Assembly (NCBI RefSeq): GCF_000482745.1
Contig: NZ_AXWQ01000004.1
Location: forward strand, 482,840 to 546,839
Origin: Oleidesulfovibrio alaskensis DSM 16109
GTDB taxonomy: Bacteria; Desulfobacterota; Desulfovibrionia; Desulfovibrionales; Desulfovibrionaceae
Length of the DNA stretch: 64,000 bases
Reading direction: 5' to 3'
This document shows, in pieces, positions 18,150 to 27,126 of the stretch. Made by a program: the position numbers and the translations under genes. How positions within the stretch are numbered: position 1 is the first letter of the stretch; every line of letters starts with the position of its first letter. The notes beneath the pieces were generated by a model. That model was not told the origin of the DNA. It ran no database searches and saw only the letters and a list, made by a program, of their open reading frames with translations.

Positions 18150-18226
18150 CAGACGGGCAGCAGACGGGCAGCAGACGGGCAGCAGACGGGCAGCAGACGG
18201 GCAGCAGACGGGCAGCAGACGGGCAG
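18150..18226. repeat. 11-bp tandem repeat, seven exact copies
   Basis: The unit CAGACGGGCAG occurs seven times in a row without a mismatch (77 bp). The unit length is not a multiple of three, which argues against a coding repeat. Perfect identity suggests recent slippage. Confidence 0.9.
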
Positions 18227-18230
18227 CACC

Positions 18231-18280
18231 AAAAAAGAAAAGGCCCCGCCTGCCGGGAAGAGCGGCTGGGCAGACGGGGC
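18231..18280 (-). terminator. Minus-strand terminator in the gene-free region
   Basis: The stem GCCCCGTCTGCC/GGCAGGCGGGGC on the minus strand is followed by CTTTTCTTTTTT. The transcript it would end is unknown. Confidence 0.6.
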
Positions 18281-18948
18281 GGGGGAAGTATCCGGCCTGC
18301 CCGGGAAGGGAGGAGGCGCGGAATATTCCGGACAGGAAGGTGTGACGGAGAATTTCTTGTCCGGAATACACGGCGGTGAACACTGTGAAGGGGGTCATCC
18401 GCCATGTGTAAAGTCATATTTACATTTTTGTCGCATAGTGTAAAGGCCTGCACATGAAAAAAGGTGGAAACTTTACATTTTACGTCTATCAGCACCTTAC
18501 AGGCCATATTTTTTAGGAGGAACAAGACCATCGGTGCTGTACCGGCTGCCGGAACACGCCCAGCACGCAGCCAACAAGCCGTACAAACTGACTATTCAAA
18601 CAATTTTTCACCCAATTTCCGCCGGATGGCGTGCATCGTGTCGGGCAGATACTGTTTTTCCTTTTTTGTCAACAATATGTCAGGGTGCCATTCCGTGCCG
18701 CCTTGCACAGTTCAAAGGCGCACCGCGTGCAGCACACCGCGCAGTCCGTGCTCCGCAGCCGGACTGCATAACGCAGGGACGGACGGCGGCCTGCACGTTG
18801 CCCGCTAACAGGAAAAAGCCGGAGCTTGCGGGATGCCGCAATCCGCAACGGCATTCAACGGCAGCGTGACTGCCGCAACACTCAGGCGGAACACTCAGCC
18901 GGAAAACTCAGCCGGAAAACTCAAGCGGACCACACGCGCCGCAGCGGC

Positions 18949-18980
18949 AAAAAAAACAGCGGGGAGCAGATGCTCCCCGC
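18949..18980 (-). terminator. Terminator of the phage structural operon
   Basis: On the minus strand GCGGGGAGCA and TGCTCCCCGC form a perfect 10-bp stem with a two-base centre, followed by TG and eight T residues. It lies 28 bases past the last structural gene. Confidence 0.92.
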
Positions 18981-19007
18981 AAATATCCGGACAAAGGATT
19001 TCCGCCG

Positions 19008-20729
19008 TCAGCCGCCCACCGCAGGAGTGCCGAAAAACGCCCCCGCAAGCGGATCTCGCGTACTGCGTCGCTGACGACCGGTTTTGCGGACAGATCCGGC
19101 GTCCTGCACATTTCCTGTTGCCCCGCCGCCGGTGTGCCCCGCTTTTCCGGATGCAGCCATATGAAGTCTGCCGTCAGCCTCTTCCGTCATTTCCGCCAAG
19201 GCGTCATGCCTGCCGCCGATCAGTTCGCCGGTGGAGTCAGCAGGTATTCGTCTGCCGGGGCCATACGCTGCAGTGCCCCGTTGAGCGCCCGCCCCTCCAT
19301 CTGCAGATACCGCCACGCCCGTGTCAGGTAACATTCCGGAAGATACGCCGGCAGCCTGCGCTCTGTCAGCGGGGCGCAACAGTTCACGCCCCAGCCGCGC
19401 AGCATCAGTATAGGACGGATTATCCAGAGCATTCAACGCCTCTTCAACCATGCGCAGCTGCTCAGCCCCACGCGCCGCCGCGGCAGACATGTTCAGACCG
19501 GCCGCACTGACGGCGGCACGCAACCGCCCTCTTGCCGCAGGTTCCTCTCCGCGGGTCAGGGCTTCACGTTCCTGCCGCAGTATCCCGAATTCCCTGTCCG
19601 ACAGCCTGTGGCGCAAAGCCCAGATATCCGTCTGCGGTGTCAGGGCAAGACGCGCGGTGTAAAAGGCATCCCAGTCAGTTTCCAGTCTGCCGTGCTCCGC
19701 CCTGCGGGCAGCTGCGGCAGACAGCATATCCCGCAGTTCCTCCGGCGCGTCATACACGGCGGCTGCGCGTCCGGCGGCGTCCGCCGCGCCGGAGAAACGC
19801 TCCCAGACAGCTTCCACCTGCCCTTCGCGTTCCTGCTGCTGTCTGCGCTGCTGTTCCCGCCGCATGTCCCCTGCCATACTGCGGGCCATATCCTCCGCCC
19901 GGGTTGCCTTGCTGTCCGGTGCAAGGTGCTCCGGCGGCACACCGCGCTGCACATATCCGCGGGCCAGTTCGTGTGCTCTGGTCACATCCGCGGCAAAGTC
20001 CATTTCATGCCGCAGCCGCTGCATATCATCCGGTTCCAGCGCGTCTGTATGCCGCGCCAGCCATTTTTCCGCATTTCTAAGTGCCGCAGGGTCGGGAACA
20101 CCGGTCAGCAGCTCGCCGCCGAAGGCCATATGGCGGGCCGCCTGCGCACAGGCGGCGGAAACAGCCCGCGCGGCCGCGTTCCGGCTGTCATCAGGGTCCA
20201 GACCTGCCAGCGCACCGCCCGCAAGCATTGTCCGGCGCACCTGTCCTACCCGTTCTTCCAGCAGCAGGTCACGTTCTTCCGTCGCTTTTGCCCGTGCCAG
20301 CACGCTGATATCCTGCAGCAGCCCGTCAACACGCCGCTGCACGGTCTCGTCCGCCAGCACACGGCGGCGCTCATTCAGTGCGCTGTGCCTCTGCTCTGTA
20401 AACAACGCCGCTGAAGGATACAGAATCTCATCCAGAGCACCGCGGGCAGCTGACGGCACAGCGGACCGGGCGGCAGCCACGGCTCTGTGCAGGGCATGCT
20501 CGCGCGGCGCATCGCCTTCCTCTGACGTGGCCGCACGCAAGGCCGCCTCGGCGTCCGTCGCCGCAAGCAGTACCTGCAGGGTGGTATCCGCGTCCGGGAA
20601 GCCACCGCCGGTCTCGCCCGCGCCGGAATCCTCAGGACGCCGCATACTTTCCGCTGCGTCTGAGGTTCCGGTGTCCGCCATGCTTTGTGCCGCACGGGTC
20701 AAGGAAGCATCCACGGTCAGTCCGCCCAT
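19008..20729 (-). CDS. Large internal-virion (ejection)-like phage protein
   Basis: This 573-residue protein is rich in Ala, Arg and Glu, strongly helical, and without signal peptide or membrane segments. It is the last gene of the structural operon, directly after two internal-virion-like genes, which in T7-type phages is the place of gp15/gp16 that line the ejection channel. I recognise no catalytic motif, and no lysozyme-like domain is present (T7 gp16 carries one). The start has GGAGGG upstream and lies one base beyond the previous stop. The assignment rests on position and composition. Confidence 0.6.
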   Translation of the reverse strand: MGGLTVDASLTRAAQSMADTGTSDAAESMRRPEDSGAGETGGGFPDADTTLQVLLAATDAEAALRAATSEEGDAPREHALHRAVAAARSAVPSAARGALDEILYPSAALFTEQRHSALNERRRVLADETVQRRVDGLLQDISVLARAKATEERDLLLEERVGQVRRTMLAGGALAGLDPDDSRNAAARAVSAACAQAARHMAFGGELLTGVPDPAALRNAEKWLARHTDALEPDDMQRLRHEMDFAADVTRAHELARGYVQRGVPPEHLAPDSKATRAEDMARSMAGDMRREQQRRQQQEREGQVEAVWERFSGAADAAGRAAAVYDAPEELRDMLSAAAARRAEHGRLETDWDAFYTARLALTPQTDIWALRHRLSDREFGILRQEREALTRGEEPAARGRLRAAVSAAGLNMSAAAARGAEQLRMVEEALNALDNPSYTDAARLGRELLRPADRAQAAGVSSGMLPDTGVAVSADGGAGAQRGTAAYGPGRRIPADSTGELIGGRHDALAEMTEEADGRLHMAASGKAGHTGGGATGNVQDAGSVRKTGRQRRSTRDPLAGAFFGTPAVGG

Positions 20730-20730
20730 A

Positions 20731-21162
20731 TCAGCGCCCTCCGCCCAGCAGCGAACCTATGCCGCGGGCCAGCCCGAACAACGAATCATCGCTGCGCGAA
20801 CGCCGCTGCAAAGACTGTCCGTAAGCCTGACTGCGGTACTGCCATGCACGCTGCCGCCCTTCGTACAGCGCCTCACGGGCCTGTTCCTCAAACAGAGCCT
20901 CGTCGCTCAACAACAGGTCCAGCGCGCTTCCCTCATCCACCCGTACCCCCTGCGAGGCCAGCAGTGCACGGCTGCGCCCCTGCTGCACTTCCCCCTTGCT
21001 GCGGATACTGTCAGCCCTGCGGGCCGCCTCCTGTTCTTCTGTCCGCGCCCGCTGCTCCATCATCTGCTGCTGATGCCGGTAGTATCCCTCATCGGCCCGG
21101 CTGCCGCTAACCAGCGTGCTGCCCACCAGCGCCGCCCCGACCACATTTTCCACTACGCACAT
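20731..21162 (-). CDS. gp14-like internal virion protein
   Basis: The 143-residue protein starts MCVVENVVGAALVGSTL, a short hydrophobic segment followed by long Gln/Arg/Glu-rich helices (YYRHQQQMMEQRARTEEQEA) and a glycine-rich tail. T7 gp14-like internal virion proteins have this plan: a Cys-containing hydrophobic N-terminus, then a coiled helical body. The ATG at 21162 has a GGGAGG site. It overlaps the end of the previous gene by 10 bases and stops one base before the next. A role in DNA ejection through the cell envelope is inferred. Confidence 0.65.
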   Translation of the reverse strand: MCVVENVVGAALVGSTLVSGSRADEGYYRHQQQMMEQRARTEEQEAARRADSIRSKGEVQQGRSRALLASQGVRVDEGSALDLLLSDEALFEEQAREALYEGRQRAWQYRSQAYGQSLQRRSRSDDSLFGLARGIGSLLGGGR

Positions 21163-21749
21163 ATATCCTCCCTGCCGCTGTGACGTATAAAAGCAATCCA
21201 CCGGCACGCAGGGGGAAGCAGCCCCCCGTGCAGCTGCGTCTGCCGGAAACCCGTCCGCCGCATCCAGCGTCCGGCTGTACGGTTCTGGCTGTCCACCGCA
21301 TTCACCAGCAGCGGATAACGCCGGTGAAACGCCTCAAGCCAGCATAGTGCATGGCGCAGTATGCCGCGCGAACAAGCCCCCACCTGTGCCGTTGCCACCA
21401 GCCACGGCATACCGGCCCTGACGCCGTCCACCTCTGCCAGCCCCGCAATACCGAAAACAGCCACGGGGCGGCACCGGAATACCGGCCCGTGTCCGGCGTC
21501 CGCCCCTTCTCCCTGCCGCGTCTTTCTGTGCATGACCACCCATACGTCATCGCTGGCACGCACGCTGGCCAGCACCGCACCTGCGACGCTCAGTCCTGTC
21601 ATGGCCCTCGCTTCCCGTGCGTCCTGCCGGCGCATACGCGCCGTCACATACCGGATATGACGCGGCTGCGCCCTGCGCACCACCAGCTCCTGCGTTACCG
21701 CTCCCCCCCTGCCGTGACACACCATCCGTTCCGCCATACGACGCATCAT
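21153..21749 (-). CDS. gp13-like phage protein with GNAT-like fold
   Basis: This 198-residue protein resembles T7 gp13-type internal virion proteins, which have an acetyltransferase-like architecture: an N-terminal RHIRYVTARMRRQDARE helix, FGIAGL, PWLVAT, then PLLVNAVDSQNRTAGRWMRR, which matches the usual pattern of a D-x-x-N helix followed by WL/WM and a GF turn. The catalytic role in phages is unclear. Overlapping TGATG links its start to the tail tubular protein B stop. A GGGGGAG ribosome site is inside that gene. Confidence 0.65.
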   Translation of the reverse strand: MMRRMAERMVCHGRGGAVTQELVVRRAQPRHIRYVTARMRRQDAREARAMTGLSVAGAVLASVRASDDVWVVMHRKTRQGEGADAGHGPVFRCRPVAVFGIAGLAEVDGVRAGMPWLVATAQVGACSRGILRHALCWLEAFHRRYPLLVNAVDSQNRTAGRWMRRTGFRQTQLHGGLLPPACRWIAFIRHSGREDICA

Positions 21750-23851
21750 CACCACTCCCCCAGTTCCAGCTGCGCGGTTACGGCAAGCACCGTAAGCGGC
21801 AGCGGGTCTTCCTGCCGCAGCACAATATGCGTACGCCCGCTGTGCAGACTTTCCACGGCTATGTCTTTTTCTCCGCTGAAAAGCGGCAGCGCCCTGCCGG
21901 CTTTGTCCGAGGCCATGCGGAACAGCACTTCTGACAGGGCTGTTCCCTGCGCACCTGCCCGTAACCCCATGGACTCGTGCAGTTCCACGCGCACCCGCGT
22001 CACCCTGCGTCTGCGGCCCTGACTGGAACCATCTCCCGTCATCACCTCAAAAGCCGTGGGTACAAGCTCGCTCACATACCCGAGCCCCACATGGACATGC
22101 CCTGCGGGAGTATCCAGTTCCACCGTGCCGCCATGCACCTTGCGCGGCGGATGCACCCATCCGTCGCAAAGAATCTGCACCGTCCGGCCTTCCAGATGAT
22201 CAAGCCCCCGGACGGCTGATACCGGTTCACCCACGCGGCTGAGCCCCGCATCCACATAAAACGCGGCGGCCGTGTCCGTGCCGCGCAGCACGGTTTCCAG
22301 CCGCTCGATGCTGCGCACCTCTTCCTGCCGTGTGCCGTTTTCATCATGCAGCACCCGCACACGACGCACCGAAAGCCACACTTCATCACCGTCATCGCCG
22401 GGAATGGCTGTGACCGCCTCCACAAACCCGTCCGTATCATGCCGGTGCCAGCCGACAACTTCATGTTCACGCAGAAAAGTCATGGCAGCCAGCGTACCGT
22501 CTGACAGCGCACACCAGACCACCGAAGCGGGTGACTGCTGGTAGCACCACGAAACAATGCGCCGTCCGCGCATGAGGTGCTCGGCAAGAATGGTCAGATC
22601 TCCGGCATCATATCCGTCCGATTCCAATGCGTAACGGAATTCACGGACAGTGCGTCCGTCGCGCTGCACAAACAGAATGCTCTGTCCGATGACCAGCGGC
22701 ATGAGACCTGCGGAACCGTGCATGGTGTCCCGGCGCAGCTGTGCGTCCACCGGTGTCAGCGGAGCGTCCCCCGAACCGGAAAGCTGCCATTCGCCACCCG
22801 CCGTGCCCACCAGAAGACGACGGGCCGGCATCATCCAGCGGATGCGGTTCACCCTGTCGGCGGCAATGGTCACCGTCACGGCGTCATCATCACGCAGCGG
22901 GCTGGATATGTTCATGCTTTCATAGTTGGCCGACTGGCTGCACCAGATGGTCTGAGGCTTTTCGTCTGTTCCGGCAAAACACAGCCGCTGCTGATAGAAC
23001 TGCACACACCCCGGCCAGCGCCCTTCACCATCAAAGGGATTGCGATACTCCGGCGGCCCCTGACCGAAATCAGGCTCCGCACCGCGGTCTTCGTATGCCG
23101 GTACACCGGCGGCCTTGCCTATGTAGCCGTAGCTTCCGCCTCCGGCGATGCTCTTGTACACGCAATAGGCCCCCGCGCCTTCCACCGGCTGCCAGGTCAG
23201 ACGCACCATGTCGCGTACATTCAGACTGGCCGCAGCGGTCACGTTCACCGCTTCGGACGGCAGACTCTCCTCTCCGCCATCCGGTGCCACGGCTGTCACA
23301 ACATATGCGTATTCACGCTCGGCAGCGCCTCCGGCAGCGGCCGTCAGCCCCTGCGGAGCAGGCAGGCCCGCCCCGAATTCCAGCAGCGTTATGCGCCAGT
23401 CGTTATGAGCATGGCGCGCCAGCTTGCGGGGGGCGCACTGCCTGCATACCAGATACATGACATCGGCAGACTGGCAGTACTGCAGCGACTGCAGCGCGTC
23501 ACCTTTCCACGGAGTTTCCACACATACGGGGCTGCCGTCGGCGCTTACCACCAGACCGTCATCTTTCCACACCCGCATGACGCCTTCCCCCAGCTCCAGC
23601 ACGTAAGCCTGTTCCTGACTGAAGACAAAAGGCACCAGACGCACCGCAGCAGAACCCGCCGGCTGCAGGGACAGCCCCGTGCCCATATGACGCATTCCCG
23701 GTCTGCGCACCGCGGCGCCATGGGGGTACACCGTCATGTTACGCAGCGTTCTGCACCCCGCCGTATACCGCTGCTGGTCAATGCGCGAAGAAAGCAGAGG
23801 GGACAGCTCGCCGCCGTTGAAACTGTTGCGCGTCAGGGTGATGCGGCTCAT
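21749..23851 (-). CDS. Tail tubular protein B (gp12-like)
   Basis: This 700-residue protein is the nozzle of a short phage tail. The N-terminus NSFNGGELSPLLSSRIDQQRY and the following NMTVYPHGAAVRRPGMRHMG are hallmarks of gp12-like/stabilisation proteins that carry the NGGxLSP signature. The middle is beta-rich (propeller-like), with motifs such as LCFAGTDEKPQTIWCSQ. Length fits the family (about 650-800). The start overlaps the previous stop as ATGA. No frameshift or internal stop interrupts it, evidence that the locus is maintained. Confidence 0.9.
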   Translation of the reverse strand: MSRITLTRNSFNGGELSPLLSSRIDQQRYTAGCRTLRNMTVYPHGAAVRRPGMRHMGTGLSLQPAGSAAVRLVPFVFSQEQAYVLELGEGVMRVWKDDGLVVSADGSPVCVETPWKGDALQSLQYCQSADVMYLVCRQCAPRKLARHAHNDWRITLLEFGAGLPAPQGLTAAAGGAAEREYAYVVTAVAPDGGEESLPSEAVNVTAAASLNVRDMVRLTWQPVEGAGAYCVYKSIAGGGSYGYIGKAAGVPAYEDRGAEPDFGQGPPEYRNPFDGEGRWPGCVQFYQQRLCFAGTDEKPQTIWCSQSANYESMNISSPLRDDDAVTVTIAADRVNRIRWMMPARRLLVGTAGGEWQLSGSGDAPLTPVDAQLRRDTMHGSAGLMPLVIGQSILFVQRDGRTVREFRYALESDGYDAGDLTILAEHLMRGRRIVSWCYQQSPASVVWCALSDGTLAAMTFLREHEVVGWHRHDTDGFVEAVTAIPGDDGDEVWLSVRRVRVLHDENGTRQEEVRSIERLETVLRGTDTAAAFYVDAGLSRVGEPVSAVRGLDHLEGRTVQILCDGWVHPPRKVHGGTVELDTPAGHVHVGLGYVSELVPTAFEVMTGDGSSQGRRRRVTRVRVELHESMGLRAGAQGTALSEVLFRMASDKAGRALPLFSGEKDIAVESLHSGRTHIVLRQEDPLPLTVLAVTAQLELGEW

Positions 23852-24462
23852 ATCCACCTCGCCCGCAGCCAGCCTTCATACTCCTGCGGGTCGGCATGTC
23901 CTTCACCCGCATCGGCTGTTCTGGCTGTATCCAGCGCTTTGTCCGCACCGTCACGCAAGCCAGCATACAGTCTGGTACTGCCCGTCAGTGCCACGGCCAT
24001 GTCCGCGGCCAGCTTGCGGGCCAGCGCCTCTGCAAACAGTGCGGGAAAACAGGCCGTCTCCGTCACGCGCACCGTCATCACCGCGCGGGCGGGACTGGCA
24101 TCGGTATACAGTATGCCGCCCTCCACCACCTCGAATGTGCGTATGCCGGTTTCATCATCCGCCACGGCTGCTCCTCCCTGCAGCACACCGGCACCATGCT
24201 GCAGCACTCTGCGCACCCGCAGACAGTCCTGCGGCAGCCTGTAGGCATGCAGAAATCCGAAAGGCGGCTCCTGAGCCACCTGCGGCAGCACGGCATAACG
24301 GGTGGCAAAATTCCAGTGATGCGCCTCCAGCAGTTCGTCCCGTACTTCCGGGTAATACTGGGCGCACAACCTCGCCCCGCGCGATTCCTGCGATAACGAG
24401 GCGATTTCCTCGGCCCCGATATAGCGCAGAGCCTTGTTGCATATGCTGACTTCAGACGGCAT
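23848..24462 (-). CDS. Tail tubular protein A (gp11-like)
   Basis: The 204-residue protein starts MPSEVSICNKALRYIGAEEI, the usual opening of podovirus tail tubular protein A (adaptor/gatekeeper ring between portal and nozzle). RDELLEAHHWNFAT and RLPQDCLRVRRVL are further typical blocks. AGGAGA precedes the ATG. The coding frame extends upstream but without family character. The stop overlaps the gp12-like start, consistent with coupled translation in stoichiometric amounts. Confidence 0.9.
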   Translation of the reverse strand: MPSEVSICNKALRYIGAEEIASLSQESRGARLCAQYYPEVRDELLEAHHWNFATRYAVLPQVAQEPPFGFLHAYRLPQDCLRVRRVLQHGAGVLQGGAAVADDETGIRTFEVVEGGILYTDASPARAVMTVRVTETACFPALFAEALARKLAADMAVALTGSTRLYAGLRDGADKALDTARTADAGEGHADPQEYEGWLRARWI

Positions 24463-24580
24463 GAGGCATCTCCTGTTCCGTATCCGCATCTGCGGACACT
24501 GCTTTTTCTGCGATAACTGCGTCTGCCGGGCGGCACGCCTGCAACAGCGCACCGCAGAGACGCGGCGCAAGAGGTATCAC
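24452..24580 (-). CDS. Possible 42-residue phage protein, unknown
   Basis: The gap between the cement-like gene and tail tubular protein A contains a short frame with natural codon use (GTG start, then IPLAPRLCGALLQACR and an acidic tail) that overlaps the next start. There is no clear ribosome site. It could be a small unrecognised gene or non-coding spacer. Confidence 0.3.
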   Translation of the reverse strand: MIPLAPRLCGALLQACRPADAVIAEKAVSADADTEQEMPHAV

Positions 24581-24620
24581 CTTTTTGCGCCGCGCCCGGT
24601 TACCGGCCGCTCCGCCGCCG

Positions 24621-25019
24621 TCAGCGGGGAATGAAATCCATAAAGACATCCACAGTGCCCTGCGCCGCAGGGTCATCGGTACCCAGTACGGCGCACACAT
24701 ACCGCGCCGTGTCGGAAGGCACGGGCAGGCGGGCAAGAACATCGCCCGGAGCGGCCTGCAGTCCTTCGGGGTATCTGCGGGCAAACGATACCGGCATGGG
24801 GGTAAGGGCATCCTCGCTGTCCCCGTGTTCCAGCTGCAGCGTCAGCTGCTTTTGCGCGCCCACCCGCACGGAAGAGACAGCGCGGACAAGCACTTCCGCT
24901 GCGCCGCACATGGACCCCGCGCGCGAAACGCCCCCGTTGCCCGTTGCTGTGCCGTCCGCAGGCAGCGTCTGTCCCGATGCCAGAAATTCACCATTGATGC
25001 GAAGGGTATGATTGTACAT
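24621..25019 (-). CDS. Capsid cement/decoration-like protein (Bbp16-like)
   Basis: The 132-residue, beta-rich protein directly follows the major capsid gene. It begins YNHTLRINGEFLASGQTLPADG and ends with a strand pattern GTVDVFMDF. Bbp16-type cement proteins of BPP-1-like podoviruses have the same size, position, opening (short ligand-free strand, then a Q-x-L turn) and closing (GTxDxFLxxD). I infer an accessory capsid-stabilising role. The start at 25019 has GGAG seven bases upstream. The ATG six bases earlier is too close to that site. Confidence 0.55.
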   Translation of the reverse strand: MYNHTLRINGEFLASGQTLPADGTATGNGGVSRAGSMCGAAEVLVRAVSSVRVGAQKQLTLQLEHGDSEDALTPMPVSFARRYPEGLQAAPGDVLARLPVPSDTARYVCAVLGTDDPAAQGTVDVFMDFIPR

Positions 25020-25072
25020 TGTCATGCTCCGTTGATGCGGCGCGCAGCCCGCACAGAGCTGCGCGCCGCCGG

Positions 25073-25987
25073 TTATACGCTCAGAGATTTTTCGGTGCCG
25101 TCTTCAAAGTTGTAGGAAGTGACAATCTCGATGCCGTTCCAGTGAGTGATGCGTCTGTCCATGTCGCGCCCTGCGGGGTCGACCTGCAATGCACCGCCCT
25201 TGTAGCGCTGGAGCAGGTTCTTGGCTTTTTCGTGCATAAAAAGGAACGTACTGCCCGGAGTGGCCCGCACATCTGCCAGCAGGTCATCGATCATATCTGC
25301 TGTGGGCACATGCTCGGCGCTGGCATTGACCACGGCAGCCACGCTGTGCCGGTTGGCAATCTGCACGCCCAGATAGGCTTTCAGGCGCATTCCGTACACC
25401 AGCACACCCTGATATGCGCCGGAAGCTGCTTTATACAGCTCACCGCCGTTGACGGGCCGGGTGTCGAGAACCGCCCCCTGACGGAAACAGCGGGGGCTGT
25501 ACAGACCGCAGGTTTCACCGGGCACAAAGCGCACCGCCACAATACTGTAGCAGTTGTCGGCAGCCGAACCGGCGGAAACGGCTCTGCCGTGATCCAGCGC
25601 CCACGCGCGGAAGTTGTCGTACAGAATCCTGCGCTCGGCAGACATGCCCGAACGCCTGACAACTCTGGGCAATTTGCGGGCGAAATACTTTTCCCTGCCG
25701 CCGAACATGTTGGCCATATCTTCGGGGCACTCTATCTCGCCGCCCAGAATGGCCAGATCCACCTTGCGCAGTTCGCCCGTGACATCCACGGGAGGCAGCG
25801 GGGCGTTCATCTGCACCCAGCCAGCGCCCTGCACCTCATCCACCGATTCGTACATGTTCCACAGATCGTGGCTTGCCTCTTCAAAGGGAATGATGCCCAG
25901 AACAGGGGCCTCTTCCGTAAGATCGTCCACCTGCTTCGGTTGTCTGCTGGCGTACAGGCCGGCCAGTTCCTTCAGTGTCTTGCCCAT
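25073..25987 (-). CDS. Major capsid protein
   Basis: The 304-residue protein sits between scaffold and cement genes. It opens with a helical N-arm (GKTLKELAGLYASRQ) and continues with an HK97-like mix of a long helix, beta hairpins and a glycine-rich A-domain, for example LYKAASGAYQGVLVYGMRLKAY and LFMHEKAKNLLQRY. Capsid proteins of BPP-1-like podoviruses have similar length and context. The ribosome site is AGGAG. No protease domain is fused. The frame is complete. Confidence 0.82.
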   Translation of the reverse strand: MGKTLKELAGLYASRQPKQVDDLTEEAPVLGIIPFEEASHDLWNMYESVDEVQGAGWVQMNAPLPPVDVTGELRKVDLAILGGEIECPEDMANMFGGREKYFARKLPRVVRRSGMSAERRILYDNFRAWALDHGRAVSAGSAADNCYSIVAVRFVPGETCGLYSPRCFRQGAVLDTRPVNGGELYKAASGAYQGVLVYGMRLKAYLGVQIANRHSVAAVVNASAEHVPTADMIDDLLADVRATPGSTFLFMHEKAKNLLQRYKGGALQVDPAGRDMDRRITHWNGIEIVTSYNFEDGTEKSLSV

Positions 25988-25996
25988 TATCCGCTC

Positions 25997-26665
25997 CTAT
26001 CGTGTTCTGAAGACTTCGCGGCGCAGAAAGTCTTCGGTGCTCATGGGGCCGCTTCCGCCACCTGCGGGCATGGCTGCGCCCACCGCGTCCTCGCCCAGCA
26101 TCTCGCCCACATGGGCCATCATTTCCACAAATGCCGGATGGTTACCCCATCCAGACTCCACCAGAGGCGTCAATCTGCCCCGCATACGCCCGTCCAGCGA
26201 GACCAGCGCCCTGCGCGCACCGGCAAGACGCTCGTCATAGTTCTGCCCGAACACCTCGCTGCGCAGCACATGTTCGCAGTCCGCACGGCCCTGAGCCGTT
26301 TCACGCATGAGCCGCGACACATAAAAATCCGCTGCACGCTGTGCCTGAGCGGGAGAAAGCCCCGCCTCGGCGCAGAACCCCTTGAACTCATCCAGCAGCC
26401 CGCCGCTGACAGGCACTTCCTGCGGCAGGGTGATGGCATATTCCTCCACCGTGCGCTGTACCTGTGCCGTGCCTTGCTGGGTCTGCGGCGCTCCGCCGGT
26501 TTGCTGCACCTGAGGCGATGCGGCGCTGTGCACCGGAGTCTCCGTGACAATACGCGCCTGCACGGTGCCCCCTGCCGCGGCATCGCCCTCTTTGCCCTGC
26601 GTCATCACCTGAGCAGGAGCGTGTTCCTGCGGCGCCATGCGCGCCGCGCCCGGCAAGTTGTTCAT
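25997..26665 (-). CDS. Capsid scaffolding/assembly protein
   Basis: The 222-residue protein has a disordered Gln/Ala/Pro-rich N-terminal third and then the pattern common in podovirus scaffold proteins: YAITLPQEVPVSGGLLDEF, GLSPAQAQRAADFY, and WGNHPAFVEMMAHVGEM followed by an ED pair. The end FLRREVF is also typical. It lies immediately before the major capsid gene, nine bases away. GAAGGGG is the ribosome site. It would guide procapsid assembly and be removed before packaging. Confidence 0.75.
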   Translation of the reverse strand: MNNLPGAARMAPQEHAPAQVMTQGKEGDAAAGGTVQARIVTETPVHSAASPQVQQTGGAPQTQQGTAQVQRTVEEYAITLPQEVPVSGGLLDEFKGFCAEAGLSPAQAQRAADFYVSRLMRETAQGRADCEHVLRSEVFGQNYDERLAGARRALVSLDGRMRGRLTPLVESGWGNHPAFVEMMAHVGEMLGEDAVGAAMPAGGGSGPMSTEDFLRREVFRTR

Positions 26666-27126
26666 ACTTTTTCCCCTTCGTGTGCGGGGCAGACGGGCCC
26701 ATGCCCGCCGTTCCCTTCTGTTTTGCCGGTTATCCGGCCTGTGTTACGCGCCGCCGCCCAGTTGCGTGCCCCTTCAATCTGCAGACGCACATGGCTGGCC
26801 GGATCTGCCAGCGCCACATCAGCCATACGGTCGCGGGCGTAATCAAACAGCGCCGCCAGAGCGGGCAGTGCCTGACCGGTGCCGGAAATACGCTGCGAGG
26901 CACACGCCGCATCCAGCCAGTGACGCACAACGCGCAGCCCGCTGCCGCACGGCATGCGCAGCACCGCGGCCAGATCGTCAAGATACGCCAGCATCCGCCC
27001 CTCGCTGCGGGCCGCCTCCTTTCTTGCCAGCGCAAACTCATCGGCCATAAGGTCCGTCAGACATTGTTCATCCATGCCCAGCAGCCCTTCCAGCATCCCG
27101 TCCTGTGCGTGTCCTCCCTCATGCAT
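26662..27126 (-). CDS. Unknown phage protein between portal and scaffold
   Basis: The 154-residue, mostly helical acidic protein has no recognised domain. It overlaps the portal gene end by eight bases and the scaffold start by four (ATGA), so it is clearly part of the operon. The position suggests a head-assembly accessory. Upstream in-frame ATG codons exist inside the portal gene, but the start at 27126 fits the overlap pattern and has TGGAGAG upstream. Confidence 0.7.
   Translation of the reverse strand: MHEGGHAQDGMLEGLLGMDEQCLTDLMADEFALARKEAARSEGRMLAYLDDLAAVLRMPCGSGLRVVRHWLDAACASQRISGTGQALPALAALFDYARDRMADVALADPASHVRLQIEGARNWAAARNTGRITGKTEGNGGHGPVCPAHEGEKV

Larger units (their letters stand above)
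17726..19007. other. 1.3-kb region without a convincing gene
   Basis: The region lies between tetR and the end of the phage operon. It contains the tetR terminator, an 11-bp minisatellite, a minus-strand terminator at 18231-18280, several TTTACA/TGTAAA motifs between about 18405 and 18485, and the phage operon terminator. Small open frames across it are GC-driven and cross the minisatellite. A short minus-strand transcript ending at 18231 is possible. Confidence 0.6.

Noticed and set aside
18150..18226. CRISPR array
   Set aside because: The 11-bp units are directly adjacent without unique spacers and there are no cas genes nearby. It is a minisatellite.
18534..18869. 111-codon frame after an AGGAGG-like box
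   Set aside because: The box is 13 bases from the only possible GTG, and composition is not gene-like. No conserved features are seen.
22577..24244. 555-codon plus-strand frame across the tail genes
   Set aside because: The minus strand carries tail tubular proteins A and B with family signatures. The plus frame is a compositional shadow.
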